The notes beneath the pieces were generated by a model, which did no database searches, was not told the origin of the DNA, and worked only from the letters and a program-made list of their open reading frames with translations. From Seminavis robusta (lineage: Eukaryota > Bacillariophyta > Bacillariophyceae > Naviculales > Naviculaceae), in contig CAICTM010001439.1 of assembly GCA_903772945.1 (NCBI GenBank), positions 1-29,250 of the forward strand: a stretch of 29,250 nucleotides of DNA, read 5' to 3'. Positions within the stretch are counted from its first letter, which is position 1. Every line of letters begins with the position of its first letter. A program made the position numbers and the translations under genes. Below, piece by piece: positions 19,189 through 28,920 of this stretch.

Positions 19189-20361
19189 ATGCCCCAGTGC
19201 AAGTTGCACTTTCTTGGAGCTCAGGGCCTGGATCCTCGAATGCCCAGAGTTCTGAAGGAAAAGATCGAGGAAGAGGAATGGAACCAGTTTGTGCTGGACA
19301 TTAATTCTGCCATTCGTCAAGCCCAATCGACCATGGGCTTGAGTCCATGGTTCATTGTTACAATGGCCACTATTTGCATTATCTTGGTCATCATTGACAT
19401 TGCTGTTGGCGGAGATATCTTTGGCACAGCAGGAATCATGTTGTCGACAGCCATTACCTTGTGCGGTGTTGCTGCAGTGTGCTATGCCTGTCTCGTCAAG
19501 CCCACCACAACGTTGGAAGAAATGGTAGAAGTCATTTGTGAGGATTACAGTGATGAAGAGAACGAAATATATTTTCTGTATCGGCATCATGCCAATGTTG
19601 GCGTCATGGAAAACAGATTCTATTTGGAAGTCTTTATTCCTGAGAATGCAGAAGAGGAAATGAGCAGAGCCTTGGTAGCCATCAAAGAGGACCCAGCAGA
19701 AGAAGAGAGCAGGGCACTGGTCACACTAGTACCGCCGGAACAGTCTCGTGCTCTGGTGCTAGCTGCGCCTCCTTCGCGTGCTCTAGTGCCAGCGAGTACT
19801 CCTAACCTATCTCTCCAATCAGGCTCTCAAGCGTTGACCCCGGTTGACAACTCGCGATCTTTGATACCTCTCAACGTCGAACGAACGGAGCTAGCTTTGG
19901 TGGCTTTGAACAGCTACACGCAACAACAGGCACATGTACCGCGACCTCAGACTCCAGCACCTGCTCCGATGCCATATGTCTCTGGAGCCATCGTACCTAC
20001 CTGCTCCTCCGTCTTCACTGCAATCAATGCCAGGACTCCAGTGGTGGCCCACATGCCTCGGACCGCAATGGCACCCGCACCGTCGCCAGTCCCGTTGTCC
20101 GTGATGGTCCCTCACGCGGCAGCTCCCTCCAACACATGGACAACAGCTCCGGTGTCCTCGCAGAACATCATGCCAGCACAAGCACCAGTTCCACTTCCAG
20201 CTCCCTTGCCGTACGGCTTGTCAGCAACGACACCACACTCTTCCATGCAACCCATGGCAAGACCAATGGGGTCTCCAGCAGTCGCAGCACCGGTCCCTTC
20301 ACAAAGTTGGCGCAACTTCAGTCGAGATCAGCACGAGCACCAACCCACAAGAAGCAGCTAA
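19189..20361 (+). CDS. Two-span membrane protein with SRALV repeats and Pro/Ala-rich tail
   Basis: A 390-residue single exon. Met18 is an alternative start. An acidic N-terminal helix is followed by two hydrophobic segments, WFIVTMATICIILVIIDIAV (about 54-73) and a second at about 80-103. A soluble region with EEMVEVICEDYSDEENEIYFLYRHHANVG follows. At about 163-205 the pentamer SRALV recurs four times with diverged copies after it (SQALT, SRSLI). The rest is Pro/Ala/Ser-rich and low complexity. I do not recognise the family. The hairpin-like pair of membrane segments with a short acidic loop suggests both ends face the same side. Confidence 0.7.
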   Translation: MPQCKLHFLGAQGLDPRMPRVLKEKIEEEEWNQFVLDINSAIRQAQSTMGLSPWFIVTMATICIILVIIDIAVGGDIFGTAGIMLSTAITLCGVAAVCYACLVKPTTTLEEMVEVICEDYSDEENEIYFLYRHHANVGVMENRFYLEVFIPENAEEEMSRALVAIKEDPAEEESRALVTLVPPEQSRALVLAAPPSRALVPASTPNLSLQSGSQALTPVDNSRSLIPLNVERTELALVALNSYTQQQAHVPRPQTPAPAPMPYVSGAIVPTCSSVFTAINARTPVVAHMPRTAMAPAPSPVPLSVMVPHAAAPSNTWTTAPVSSQNIMPAQAPVPLPAPLPYGLSATTPHSSMQPMARPMGSPAVAAPVPSQSWRNFSRDQHEHQPTRSS

Positions 20362-21191
20362 CTCTGAACAGTCATCATGTGTTCCCGCTGGCAGCGCCTA
20401 TGTCGTACAATGTAGAAGCCTCGAGGTTAGCTGGTCTTCTGTTCGCCAAAGCAGATCATTTTACCTCTAGCTAGTTAGTTACCGGTACGGAGTATTTTCT
20501 GCTCCCATAGCTCTGTCCGGTCGCCTGTCCCGTTGCGGCACAGTCGTGTTCAACTGATGATGAAGCCCACCTTTGTCCACTTTCGACGCAGTATAGCTAG
20601 CTAGCCAAGTGGATGGTTTTATTCCAATTTGAGATCTATGTTTACCAACTACATTGGACAGTTCCCAAGGCCGCTAAAGGATAACCCTGAAGCAACGGCC
20701 CATGCATTGGTAGGCATCGCTCCTATTGACCGCTCCACTCGGAAGACGACGATGCCAAGAGCGGCGCAGGAAGACAGATTAAAAAATGGATAGTTTAGGT
20801 AAACATAGGGTCGAAGCACTACTTCAATGAATACATCGCTTTACCGCACCTACCTGAATAAGCTATCCAGATCTTCCATGGTGTGTGGGATACGCTTGCG
20901 TTGGAGGATGAGGATGCTGCGCGATGGTGGGACTGACCGATTTGCCTTGGTTCGAGGTGGGAATCAATAATTGGTGGAAGGGGAGGCAACCACGAAGTCC
21001 GTCGATTTTAATTGAAATGAATGGCTGCGAGCGACGAAGAGGGAGAGCCGTCCAGTCTTTGATCCGATCTTTGCGTTGGCTCTGAAAAGTGGTTCTTCGC
21101 TCTCATAAAACCAAGCTCACAAAAAGCTTGAATAACAGATTTCGAAAGCAATTCCTTGCAACACTATCACAACTACAGTACGATTCTAACA
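20362..21191. promoter_or_regulatory. Upstream region of the P-type ATPase gene, no gene
   Basis: This 830-bp gap has no supported coding frame. It contains CTAG runs (20467 and 20594-20606) and an ACCGGTAC motif near 20480. The ATPase promoter should lie here but no TATA or initiator element is clear. Confidence 0.4.
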
Positions 21192-24100
21192 ATGAAGCTC
21201 TCCGTCAATACTACTTCCAACGATGCTACCACCACTTCCAAGGCGGGCACCATCAACACTACTTCCAACGATGCTGCCAGTCCAGGCAACGGCCTTCCTT
21301 GGCACGCAACAAGCCTCGAGGAAATCTTGGAGGCACTTGGATGCGACAAATCCGGAGGGCACTGGGGCCATGGCCTGTCCGCGGAAGAGGCGAAGCGCCG
21401 CTTGGATCGTTTCGGTCCCAACCAGCTCTCTGAGAAAGAGAAGACTTCCCTGCTCAAGAAGATTTGGCATCATCTAAGCAACGTTTTGGTTGGTATCCTC
21501 GCTTTCGTTGCCGTTGTGTCTGCAATCCGTGCTGCGACCAGCAATGACAAAGATGTGGTCCTGACCAACTGGATTCAAGTTGGCCTCATCATTTTCGTTG
21601 TCACGGTGAACACGACGATTGGAATTGTCCAGGAAGGTAGTGCCGAGCAGGCTGCGGAGGCTCTCAAGGCCATGCTATCCAGCGAGGCTGTAGTCGTGCG
21701 CGACGGAAAAGACGTCAAGGTCCCCGCGCAGGAGATTGTTCCTGGCGATATTGTCAAGCTCAGTGTGGGAGACCGAGTTCCAGCCGACTTGAGAATGATT
21801 CAGGTGAACAATTTGGCATGCGGAGAAGCAGCTCTGACAGGCGAGGTCGTACCCGTTGACAAAAAGATTGATACCATCATCGTTCAAACAGATCCTTTCC
21901 AAGTTCCATTGGGCGACCGCAACAACATGTGCTTCAGCGCAACACTCGTCTCACAAGGTTCAGGAACTGGTGTCATTGTTGGCACAGGAGACCGAACCGA
22001 GATTGGGAAAATCAACTCACTCGTCAGTCAAGTTGAAAAAAAGAAGACGAATGTCCTTGAACAGATCGACCGTGTCTCGACTTGGCTTGCGGGTTTCATC
22101 CTTTGCACTGGTACCGTCACATTCTTCGTCGCCTGGAAGCGATCTGGGTTGCCTCCCATGGAAGCCTTTGCTACTTCTCTTGTGTGCTGCGTCGCAATGA
22201 TCCCTGAGGGCTTGGAAGCGATTGTCACCATGAGCTATGGCTGGGCTGTTTCCATCATGGCAGGAAAGAACGCCATCATCAAGGCTCTCCCTGCTGTCGA
22301 GACACTTGGCAGTGTTACGGTAATCTGTTCAGACAAGACTGGCACTCTTACTCAAAACAAAATGTCGCTTACAGCTTTCGTAACTTCAGGACAGCGCTAC
22401 AGAGTCAATGTCAACAGCACCACTCGCTCTCCAAGCAACTTTATCCAAGACGATAACTACCTCGTTGTCAGAGGTGGCTCTCAGAACGAAGGAGGGGCTT
22501 GCTCAGATCTTCCCTCAGACGCTCAGGGTGGTGCGGACGTGCCAGATGCCTCCTTCCTTCGCAAAGCACTAGCCGGTGGTATTCTTTGCAGCAAGTGCGT
22601 TCTTGGGGAAAACGGAGGCCGCAACGGAGAAATCGGCAATCCAACAGAACTCGCAATCATCAGAGCAGCATACATGGGAGACGTGAACGTGTCTGACGTG
22701 AAAAACGGTGCACCAGTCGCTGCTGAGCTTCCCTTCAGTTCTGAATACAAGTTCATGGCGACTGTTCATCCTTCAAATGAAGCCAACGATGGTACCGATA
22801 ACCTTGGCTCCTTGGTTGTTCATGTCAAGGGCGCCCCAGATAGGATGGTAAACCTCTGCAAATACCAAGCTCGCAATGGAAAGCTTGGCGACAATGATTT
22901 GGAGCCAATCGATATCGAGTTCTGGATGGAGCAAATTTCCATTCTTAGTTCTCATGGGCTCCGCGTGCTCGCACTTTGCCGAGGAAGTCTACCTGAGGGT
23001 TCCGTCAGCGACGGTCAACAACTTGATCCAGAGTTCGTGCTTGAGAAGGGACAGTGGCTTACCATGGTAGGTCTCTGTGGCATCCTTGACCCACCCAGGC
23101 CTGAATGTGCATTGGCTGTGTCGGAAGCTCATGGTGCCGGTGTAAGAATTGCCATGATCACGGGCGACCACAAAGACACGGCCCTTGCGATTGGAGCCCA
23201 ACTTGGATTGGTTGACAAGGAACACTCTGAAGCTATCACAGGTCCCGAACTTGATTCCATGAACGACGAAGAGTTGGGGGTTGCTGTCCAGAAGTATAAT
23301 GTTTTTGCTCGTGCATCTCCTCAGAACAAGATTCGTATTGTCAAGGCACTCCAGGCTCAGGGTGAAGTCTGTGGAATGACTGGTAAGTACCCGGCGATTA
23401 TTTTGCAGATTGTGTTCTAGCTGCAATCAAAACTCACTGGCTTGTCAACGTCTGTCCGTTCAGGAGACGGTGTCAATGATGCCCCGGCCCTCAAGGCAGC
23501 CGACATGGGTGTCGCTATGGGCAAGGAAGGCACTGATGTCGCTCGCGAAGCCTCCGATGTAAGCTTTGTTGGTTTGATAGTTTGTGCAGCCATGTCTCGA
23601 CCCAATTTCGACAGCACCTAACACTGCATCCAATCCTTCCGTACATACATAGATGATTTTAGCGGATGACAACTTTGCCACCATTGTGACAGCTGTGCGA
23701 GAAGGAAGAGTCGTTTGGGACAATCTTCGCAAGGTGCTTCTTGTCAACACTCCCATCAACAATGCCCAGGGTTTGACAGTCCTCTTTGGATTGATTTTTG
23801 GTCTCCCAGATGCGATACTCTCGTCTATCCAAGTGCTCTACTGCAACCTTATCTGTGCTGTCACTCTTGGGTTCGTTTGTGCTGTTGAGCCAGCAGAACA
23901 TGGCATCATGGGTCTTCCACCCAGACGTTTGGGCAAACGCCTCATTGGTCGATTCCTCTTTCTTCGAATTGTTTTGGCGACAACGACATTGGTTGCTACG
24001 ACGGTTGGTTCCGTCTTTTTGATCCGCGACCTGTCGACAGCTTACACCCCCGAACAGCAACGGGCACAAGCCCTCAACACCCTTGCGTTTGGAGCCGTGG

Positions 24101-24423
24101 CCATTACACTCAGTGCTCGATTTGCCTACAACAGTTCGTTTCATCCGCGCATCTTTCGTGGAAACAAGCTTTGCTGGATCTCGGTTGCCATTGTGGTTGG
24201 TCTGCAGGTCGTGATTACCCATACCCCCGGCTTGAACAAGACAATCTTTGAAATGGAGGGTATGGATGGTATCCAATGGGCCATTGTGGTTGGGTTCATG
24301 TTCGTGACGCTCTCTGTCATGGAAATCGAAAAGGCGGTTCGCCGCTATCTTTCCAGTCTCGGCGAGGACACGGATGACCGCGAGTATGGATTGTTCGATG
24401 AAGTCCCAGCCGACAATACTTGA
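21192..24423 (+). CDS. P-type cation-transporting ATPase (type II-like)
   Basis: Three exons: 21192-23382, 23464-23558 and 23653-24423, in total 1018 residues. ATG 21192 is the first ATG of the frame. An N-terminal cation-ATPase domain is followed by about ten membrane segments. Visible motifs are LTGEV (actuator), CSDKTGTLT with the phosphorylated Asp381, KGAPDR (nucleotide binding), ITGDHKDTA and [10 protein letters not shown]. The last sits at the exon 1/2 junction. The M4 motif is PEGLEA rather than the usual PEGLPA. The M6 segment reads [10 protein letters not shown] and lacks the Asp found in Ca2+ pumps (N-x-x-T-D). The C-terminal [11 protein letters not shown] segment is typical of type II pumps. 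ATP-driven cation export across a membrane is secure, but the ion is not. Confidence 0.93.
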
Positions 24424-24744
24424 TTCGATTTCGACACGGCAACTTGGTAATGGTTCGTCGTCTTTTCAAAAAGGACTGTTGATCCCTGCTGATTGTTTTC
24501 CATTATAAAATTTTAGTCCCTGATTATGTACGCAATGCAGCAACCTTGCCAATCAAAAAGACAGTGGATTGTAGATTTCTCTCTTCCTGTTCCGTGGCAA
24601 CATTGGAACACGAGTTCCTCCTGGTCCAGTAGAACAGACCGCTTTTGCAGAAACAGCAGTCTGACGTTTTGTTGTTGCTGCTGTTGGCGACGGCAGCGTA
24701 GTGCAGGCAATGACCTTTTGTCCTCATCAACCTGAAACTCGTTT
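24424..24744. other. Convergent 3' region
   Basis: The ATPase and the Stc1-like gene end toward each other here. It contains the two 3' ends and no coding feature I can support. Confidence 0.4.
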
Positions 24745-25444
24745 TTAGCGCCGACCACCTCGACCCCTGCCTCGTCCGCCTCTCCCTCTTCCTCGTCCAC
24801 CGCCAGCTCGACTGCTCATTTTGACAGGCTTCAAACCGGTCACTTTTTCGGCCTCCAAAGCTGCCAGCTCGGATTCAGCCTTCAATATGGCTTGGGCGTT
24901 CCCGCTAGCTTCGGCTTGTGCGACCTTGTCTTTGGCCGCTTGCAATTTGGTCGCTTGGGAGGATGCTTGTTGTTGCTTTTCTTCTTCCAGTGCCTTTTCC
25001 ACACAGCTGCGACATCTCGCCTTGCCAGCTCCCTTGTTCCATTGATTCTTGTTGAACTGGGAAGCATCCAATTCTTTGGTACAAGATTTGCAAGCAAGGG
25101 TTTCGCCCTCACTAGTAGCGTTAGCGTTGGTGGATCGCTTGGCGGCTGCCGCTTGGCGTTCCTTTTCTTCCTGCTCTTGAACACATTGCTTGCATTTAAG
25201 TTTGCCACCATTCTTACGGTACTTCTCCAGTGCCTACATGCAGAAAGAAGAGCACGGATAAGACGTCCCGTATTGAGAGACAGTGTGTTAGAAACGTAAC
25301 ATCACCAGGAAGGTCGATCCATCCTGGAATTACATGTAGCATCCTTGCCTTTTTGGAAAACTCTTCTCCCACCAGACGCTTCCTACGACAAAAGTCACAA
25401 TCAAAGTTCCCTGCCCACTTGTCTGTCACCACAGGAGTCGACAT
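24745..25444 (-). CDS. Small protein with two Stc1-like zinc modules, coiled coil and RGG tail
   Basis: Two exons: 25444-25334 and 25233-24745, giving 199 residues. The first module is CDFC ... FSKKARMLHALEKYRKNGGKLKCKQC. The second is CKSC ... LDASQFNKNQWNKGAGKARCRSC. Both have C-x2-C, an aromatic F, then C-x2-C, the pattern of the Stc1 domain, recalled as the adaptor that links RNAi to chromatin marking in fission yeast. A charged helical stretch (about 110-165) follows, and the C-terminus is an uninterrupted GRGRGG repeat typical of RNA-binding RGG boxes. A nuclear or RNA-linked role is inferred from these parts. The intron (100 nt) splits module 1. Confidence 0.75.
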
Positions 25445-25916
25445 GGAGGGGATAGGTTCATATAAGCAAGCTACGGTGCTTCTGATGGGCCACGATGATA
25501 TCGGTATCGGTGCCTTGTGTTGTGGCGTTTGCTGTGTACCTGGTAGCTTTCTTCGTCGACTTGGATCTTGACACTTGACACTCGGATCTTGGATCTTCGA
25601 GACCATTTTGACGCTTTGATTTGGTTTAGAATGGAAGTCATTTTTAATAAAAATAAAGCAAATCCAAACCCATTTTGAACCAAAACAGCCACCTGTTTCA
25701 AGTCTTTTAGATTTATTCGTTCAGACTTGACGAATTTTTTTGGTTTCCAATGCCAGGGTCAGCCTGAACAACACCTTTTTGTTTTTCAAACAGGGTCCAT
25801 CTGAACTACAACCCAACCAATCACCGTACATGGGTACCGGTATGTATCCCTATACCTGGATACCGGTATCTTTCTGTTGGTCGTACCGTACTGTTTCCTC
25901 TCATTTGGCCATTTTG
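25445..25916. other. Intergenic stretch, no gene accepted
   Basis: AT-rich sequence with a GGTACCGGTATG ... ATACCGGTATC palindrome cluster at about 25830-25870. The flanking genes are both on the minus strand, so it should contain the promoter of the 25444 gene. Confidence 0.4.
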
Positions 25917-26723
25917 TTATTGCCTGCCTTTTATTTTTCGTCTCTGCTTATTGTTGCGGTTGGCCGCTGCTGTAATGGCCCTGACTAAACCAATCTGTGC
26001 CCTCAATGCCGTGCCTGCCACCAGACTAACGGTGAAACTCAACTGTCCCAATGCAATATACGTCAAGAGTGGACTACACGAAGCCATATCGATTCCAATG
26101 ACCAGAGCCAACCCAATGCACCCTCCTGATATCGTCGCAAACAAGGGTATAGACCCCAGGGCCAATGAATGTCGAATAATCAAACCACTTTGCACATAGA
26201 TTCGGGGAGCCACAGTGCCCACCACATTGAGGACCGTGGACAAACCGAGGGCACAGGCTGCAGAAAAGAAGGATGTAGAACACGCAATAGCGTAGGCATC
26301 GTGAAGAATTTTGGCTTCCGCGGATGGTGTCAGTGGGAAAAGCCCTGTTCCTTTGAGTAAAGAAGTCAAGACGGACGACGACTTGCAGTCTTTGTCGTGT
26401 TGTTGTGGTTGCGATGGAATATTGGCCAAAGCAGCGGCACTCAAGGCGCACAGCAAGGTAGAGACAACGGCAAATCCTTCGGTATATCGATCAATTCTTT
26501 CTGACAAGATAACTGGATCCCTCTGCGAAACAGCATCAATCCATGGATTGATGAATCTCCGGACAAGAAGACCCGATCTGGTTGGTTCCTTTTTGCTTGT
26601 GGACGTTGGGGACGTCCAAAACTGACGACAGCTTGTTAGACAAATGGATTGGACTTGCCTTGATTGGCCAAGAAGCGAACGAAGCTTGCGGCAGGAAACC
26701 TGCAATGTCGAAATACTCTTCAT
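25917..26723 (-). CDS. Multi-span membrane protein with probable organelle targeting peptide
   Basis: A single exon of 268 residues. The first about 60 residues are rich in Ser, Arg, Gln and Thr with few acids, like a mitochondrial targeting sequence. Hydrophobic segments follow: a first at about 84-102 (GFAVVSTLLCALSAAALA), then about 144-170, 180-215 and 220-245, so probably four or five spans. The C-terminus is basic (NRNNKQRRKIKGRQ). I do not recognise the family. The start is the first ATG and is followed by a good signal-like stretch. Confidence 0.7.
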   Translation of the reverse strand: MKSISTLQVSCRKLRSLLGQSRQVQSICLTSCRQFWTSPTSTSKKEPTRSGLLVRRFINPWIDAVSQRDPVILSERIDRYTEGFAVVSTLLCALSAAALANIPSQPQQHDKDCKSSSVLTSLLKGTGLFPLTPSAEAKILHDAYAIACSTSFFSAACALGLSTVLNVVGTVAPRIYVQSGLIIRHSLALGSIPLFATISGGCIGLALVIGIDMASCSPLLTYIALGQLSFTVSLVAGTALRAQIGLVRAITAAANRNNKQRRKIKGRQ

Positions 26724-26850
26724 GTCGTTGGCTTTACGGGTTTGCTAGCTAGTTAGTTAGAGGGAAGCTGTTGTTGACGATGAATGGGTTGTTCGCAAAC
26801 ATGCAGCACTGCACCCAACATCTCCATGTCCTGCTTCGATCTGTTACAAG

Positions 26851-27071
26851 GAGTCTTAAGAATCAGATTATTCTTAAGAATCAGGAAAAAATCTTGGGAA
26901 AATTATGATTCTTAAGAATCAAATACAGGGTAGACAAGGATTCTTAAGAATCAGCCTATTCTTAAGAATCAGAATTTTGCTGATTCTGGAAAATGATGAT
27001 TTAAGAATCATATTTGGAAAAATCTGATTCTTAAGAATCAGCAAAATAAAAAAACCTGATTCTTAAGAATC
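26851..27071. repeat. Array of GATTCTTAAGAATC palindromes
   Basis: Eight copies of the 14-bp palindrome, intact or nearly so, begin at about 26851, 26869, 26907, 26939, 26957, 26995, 27026 and 27058. Two more decayed forms follow near 27076 and 27131. Spacings run 18, 38, 32, 18, 38, 31, 32, which suggests an 87-88-bp higher-order unit. The array starts about 130 bp upstream of the 25917-26723 gene's start codon. Confidence 0.85.
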
Positions 27072-27229
27072 TGCTGCTAAGAATCTTGGAAATGATATCC
27101 AACACCAAGTACAAAAAACATGTATCTATAGATTCTTAATCCTGCTGGTTGAATTGATTCTGGCAGCTACCATTGCGAAACAAAAGCCGGTCCCTCATAG
27201 CACTAAGGTATCAGTTGGTTGTTTGGTGG

Positions 27230-27785
27230 CTGTTTGAACCCCCCCAACCGCACTTGCATTTTTCTTGGGCAAAAAAAAAATTTTTTTTTCCTTTTTCTTT
27301 TGCCCAAAAACCCACATCTTTGAGGGGCCAAGCTTTTTTTCCTTGGAATCTGTACCCATAACAAAGCCGGGCTTTAGGGGGGGGGGCTTTCTTTGGGCCA
27401 TGGTAAATCTTTGTTTCGTCTTCCTCGCAAGCTTTGTTTTTTTTCAACAGGCTCTGTTTCATTCCAAGTAAAAACTTCTTTTTTGATTCGGGGACCCATA
27501 TGGGGGGTTTTTTCAAAAGGGCGTGAAATTTGGCGTTCTTCACAATATGATCAATTAACCTAAATCGGAAAAACTGGGTAAACCAATAAAAAAATTGGGG
27601 CTCGTTGGTTTTTTTTCTCCGCCGATAAAACCCCCCCAAAAAAAAAACAAATGAACCACCCCCATATTTTCCCGTTTAGGGCCAAAAAAAACCCAAGCAA
27701 CCAACCCCAAACCCCCCCCCCAAGGGCCCCTTACCTTTTCGAAAAAAAACAATCGTATGCGGGGAGGACTTATTTTCCCTTGGAA
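27230..27785. other. Homopolymer-inflated low-quality block, left
   Basis: Runs of A, T, G and C of six or more follow one another throughout, for example at 27269-27290, 27377-27387, 27625-27650 and 27705-27722. Nothing similar is seen in the first 27 kb. Open frames here persist because homopolymer codons (Lys, Phe, Pro, Gly) are never stops, so none is called. Confidence 0.7.
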
Positions 27786-28290
27786 AAATTTTCACGCCCC
27801 CACGTCTGGCATGACTAATATCTCGATAGTCAGCTTTCAAAGTAACAATCGAGCCAAGCTTTGCTCTTTGGCTTGTGTCCTCTCGTAGCCTGACCATTTT
27901 CTCCGCTTGCACTTCTTGACGCTGCCGTTTCTTGTCCTCAGCCGCAGCCCGACGTTTAATTACTGAGTTGACAATGCTGGGAGCACCCAGCCGATCCTTT
28001 CTAAGTTGCAATCGCAGTTGTGCATCTTGTCCCTTGATTGGAGTGGCAGACACTGTTGAGTGCAGATTGTAGCGATCTAGATCGATGCCTTGGTTGCAAA
28101 ACAAGCAGGTACTTTGAGATCGGAACCAGCTATCGAGACAAAATTTGTGAATCTGGTTCGCTGAGCAGCAGCTCATCATTTGACCCTGAAATTGACTCGT
28201 AATGCGCTCGTGGCATATTCGACACTTTAAGCCGGAATCTTTCGCGGCATCATCGGTATCATCATCATGATCTTCTTGAAATTTTACCGT
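27786..28290 (-). CDS. RING-like zinc-finger protein, partial
   Basis: This readable stretch encodes, from 28290 downward, an acidic lead (EDHDDDTDDAAKDSG) and a RING/RINGv-like finger at 28224-28096: CRIC, then MMSCC, H-x2-C, LDSWF and CLFC. A basic helical region follows (KRRAAAEDKKRQRQEVQAEKM), then VTLKADYRDISHARRGG. RING fingers of this type usually bind E2 enzymes in ubiquitin transfer. Both ends run into homopolymer-inflated sequence, so start, stop and introns cannot be placed. It may belong to a larger gene. Confidence 0.6.
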
Positions 28291-28920
28291 TCTCGGGAAA
28301 AGGGGAGGGGGGTTTCTTTGGCAGGAAGAGACCCCCCCAAAACCCCTGAAAAAAAAACCCTTTTTACATAAAAAAAAAAGGCGGGCCTTTGTATTTTCGG
28401 CCCCCATAATTTCAAATTTACCTCCCCAATTTTGAGAAGGTGATTTTGGCGCCATTAATTGTTTTTTCGATTCCGACCGTTTAAAACCGCAATATTCACT
28501 GGCTTTTAACCAAAAAAACCCAATTAAGGAGCCACTTAAAGATAACTTTTTTAGAAACTGGGGGGGCAATTTTGGGCCCCGCCAACAGTGCCTTGTGGCC
28601 GTTTTTTTGCTGCCTTGTTTGGAAGTATAAAAAAATTTGCTGGCGGTTGGCAGAAATTTTGAGGTTTCTTTCGACGAGGTGAAAGGTTGGCCGGTTCGCA
28701 AAACTCCATATAAAATGTGAGGGGGAGTGTTATGTTTTTGGTCCCACCACGACAGTTGTAACTGTTTCTGCCAATCTTTTTCCCCACGAGATCCCAAAAA
28801 GCAATCCAAAACCATAAAAAACCAATTCTTCGTAAAAAATGTGTTCCTAAAACATTTTGATATTTAAAAAACCCCAAGGGTTTTTTTGATTTTCCAATTA
28901 CTTTTCAATTTTCCCCATCG
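28291..28920. other. Homopolymer-inflated low-quality block, right
   Basis: It has the same character as 27230-27785, with long A, C, G and T runs (for example 28330-28380 and 28560-28566). The minus-strand frame stays open but shows no domain. From about 28920 the sequence looks normal again. Confidence 0.65.

Noticed and set aside
20136-20474. 112-codon plus-strand frame overlapping the Pro/Ala-rich tail
   Set aside because: Low-complexity shadow of the 19189-20361 gene. A frame-shifted extension was considered but nothing supports it.
23659-24276. 205-codon minus-strand frame
   Set aside because: Antisense to ATPase exon 3, whose membrane segments are clear.
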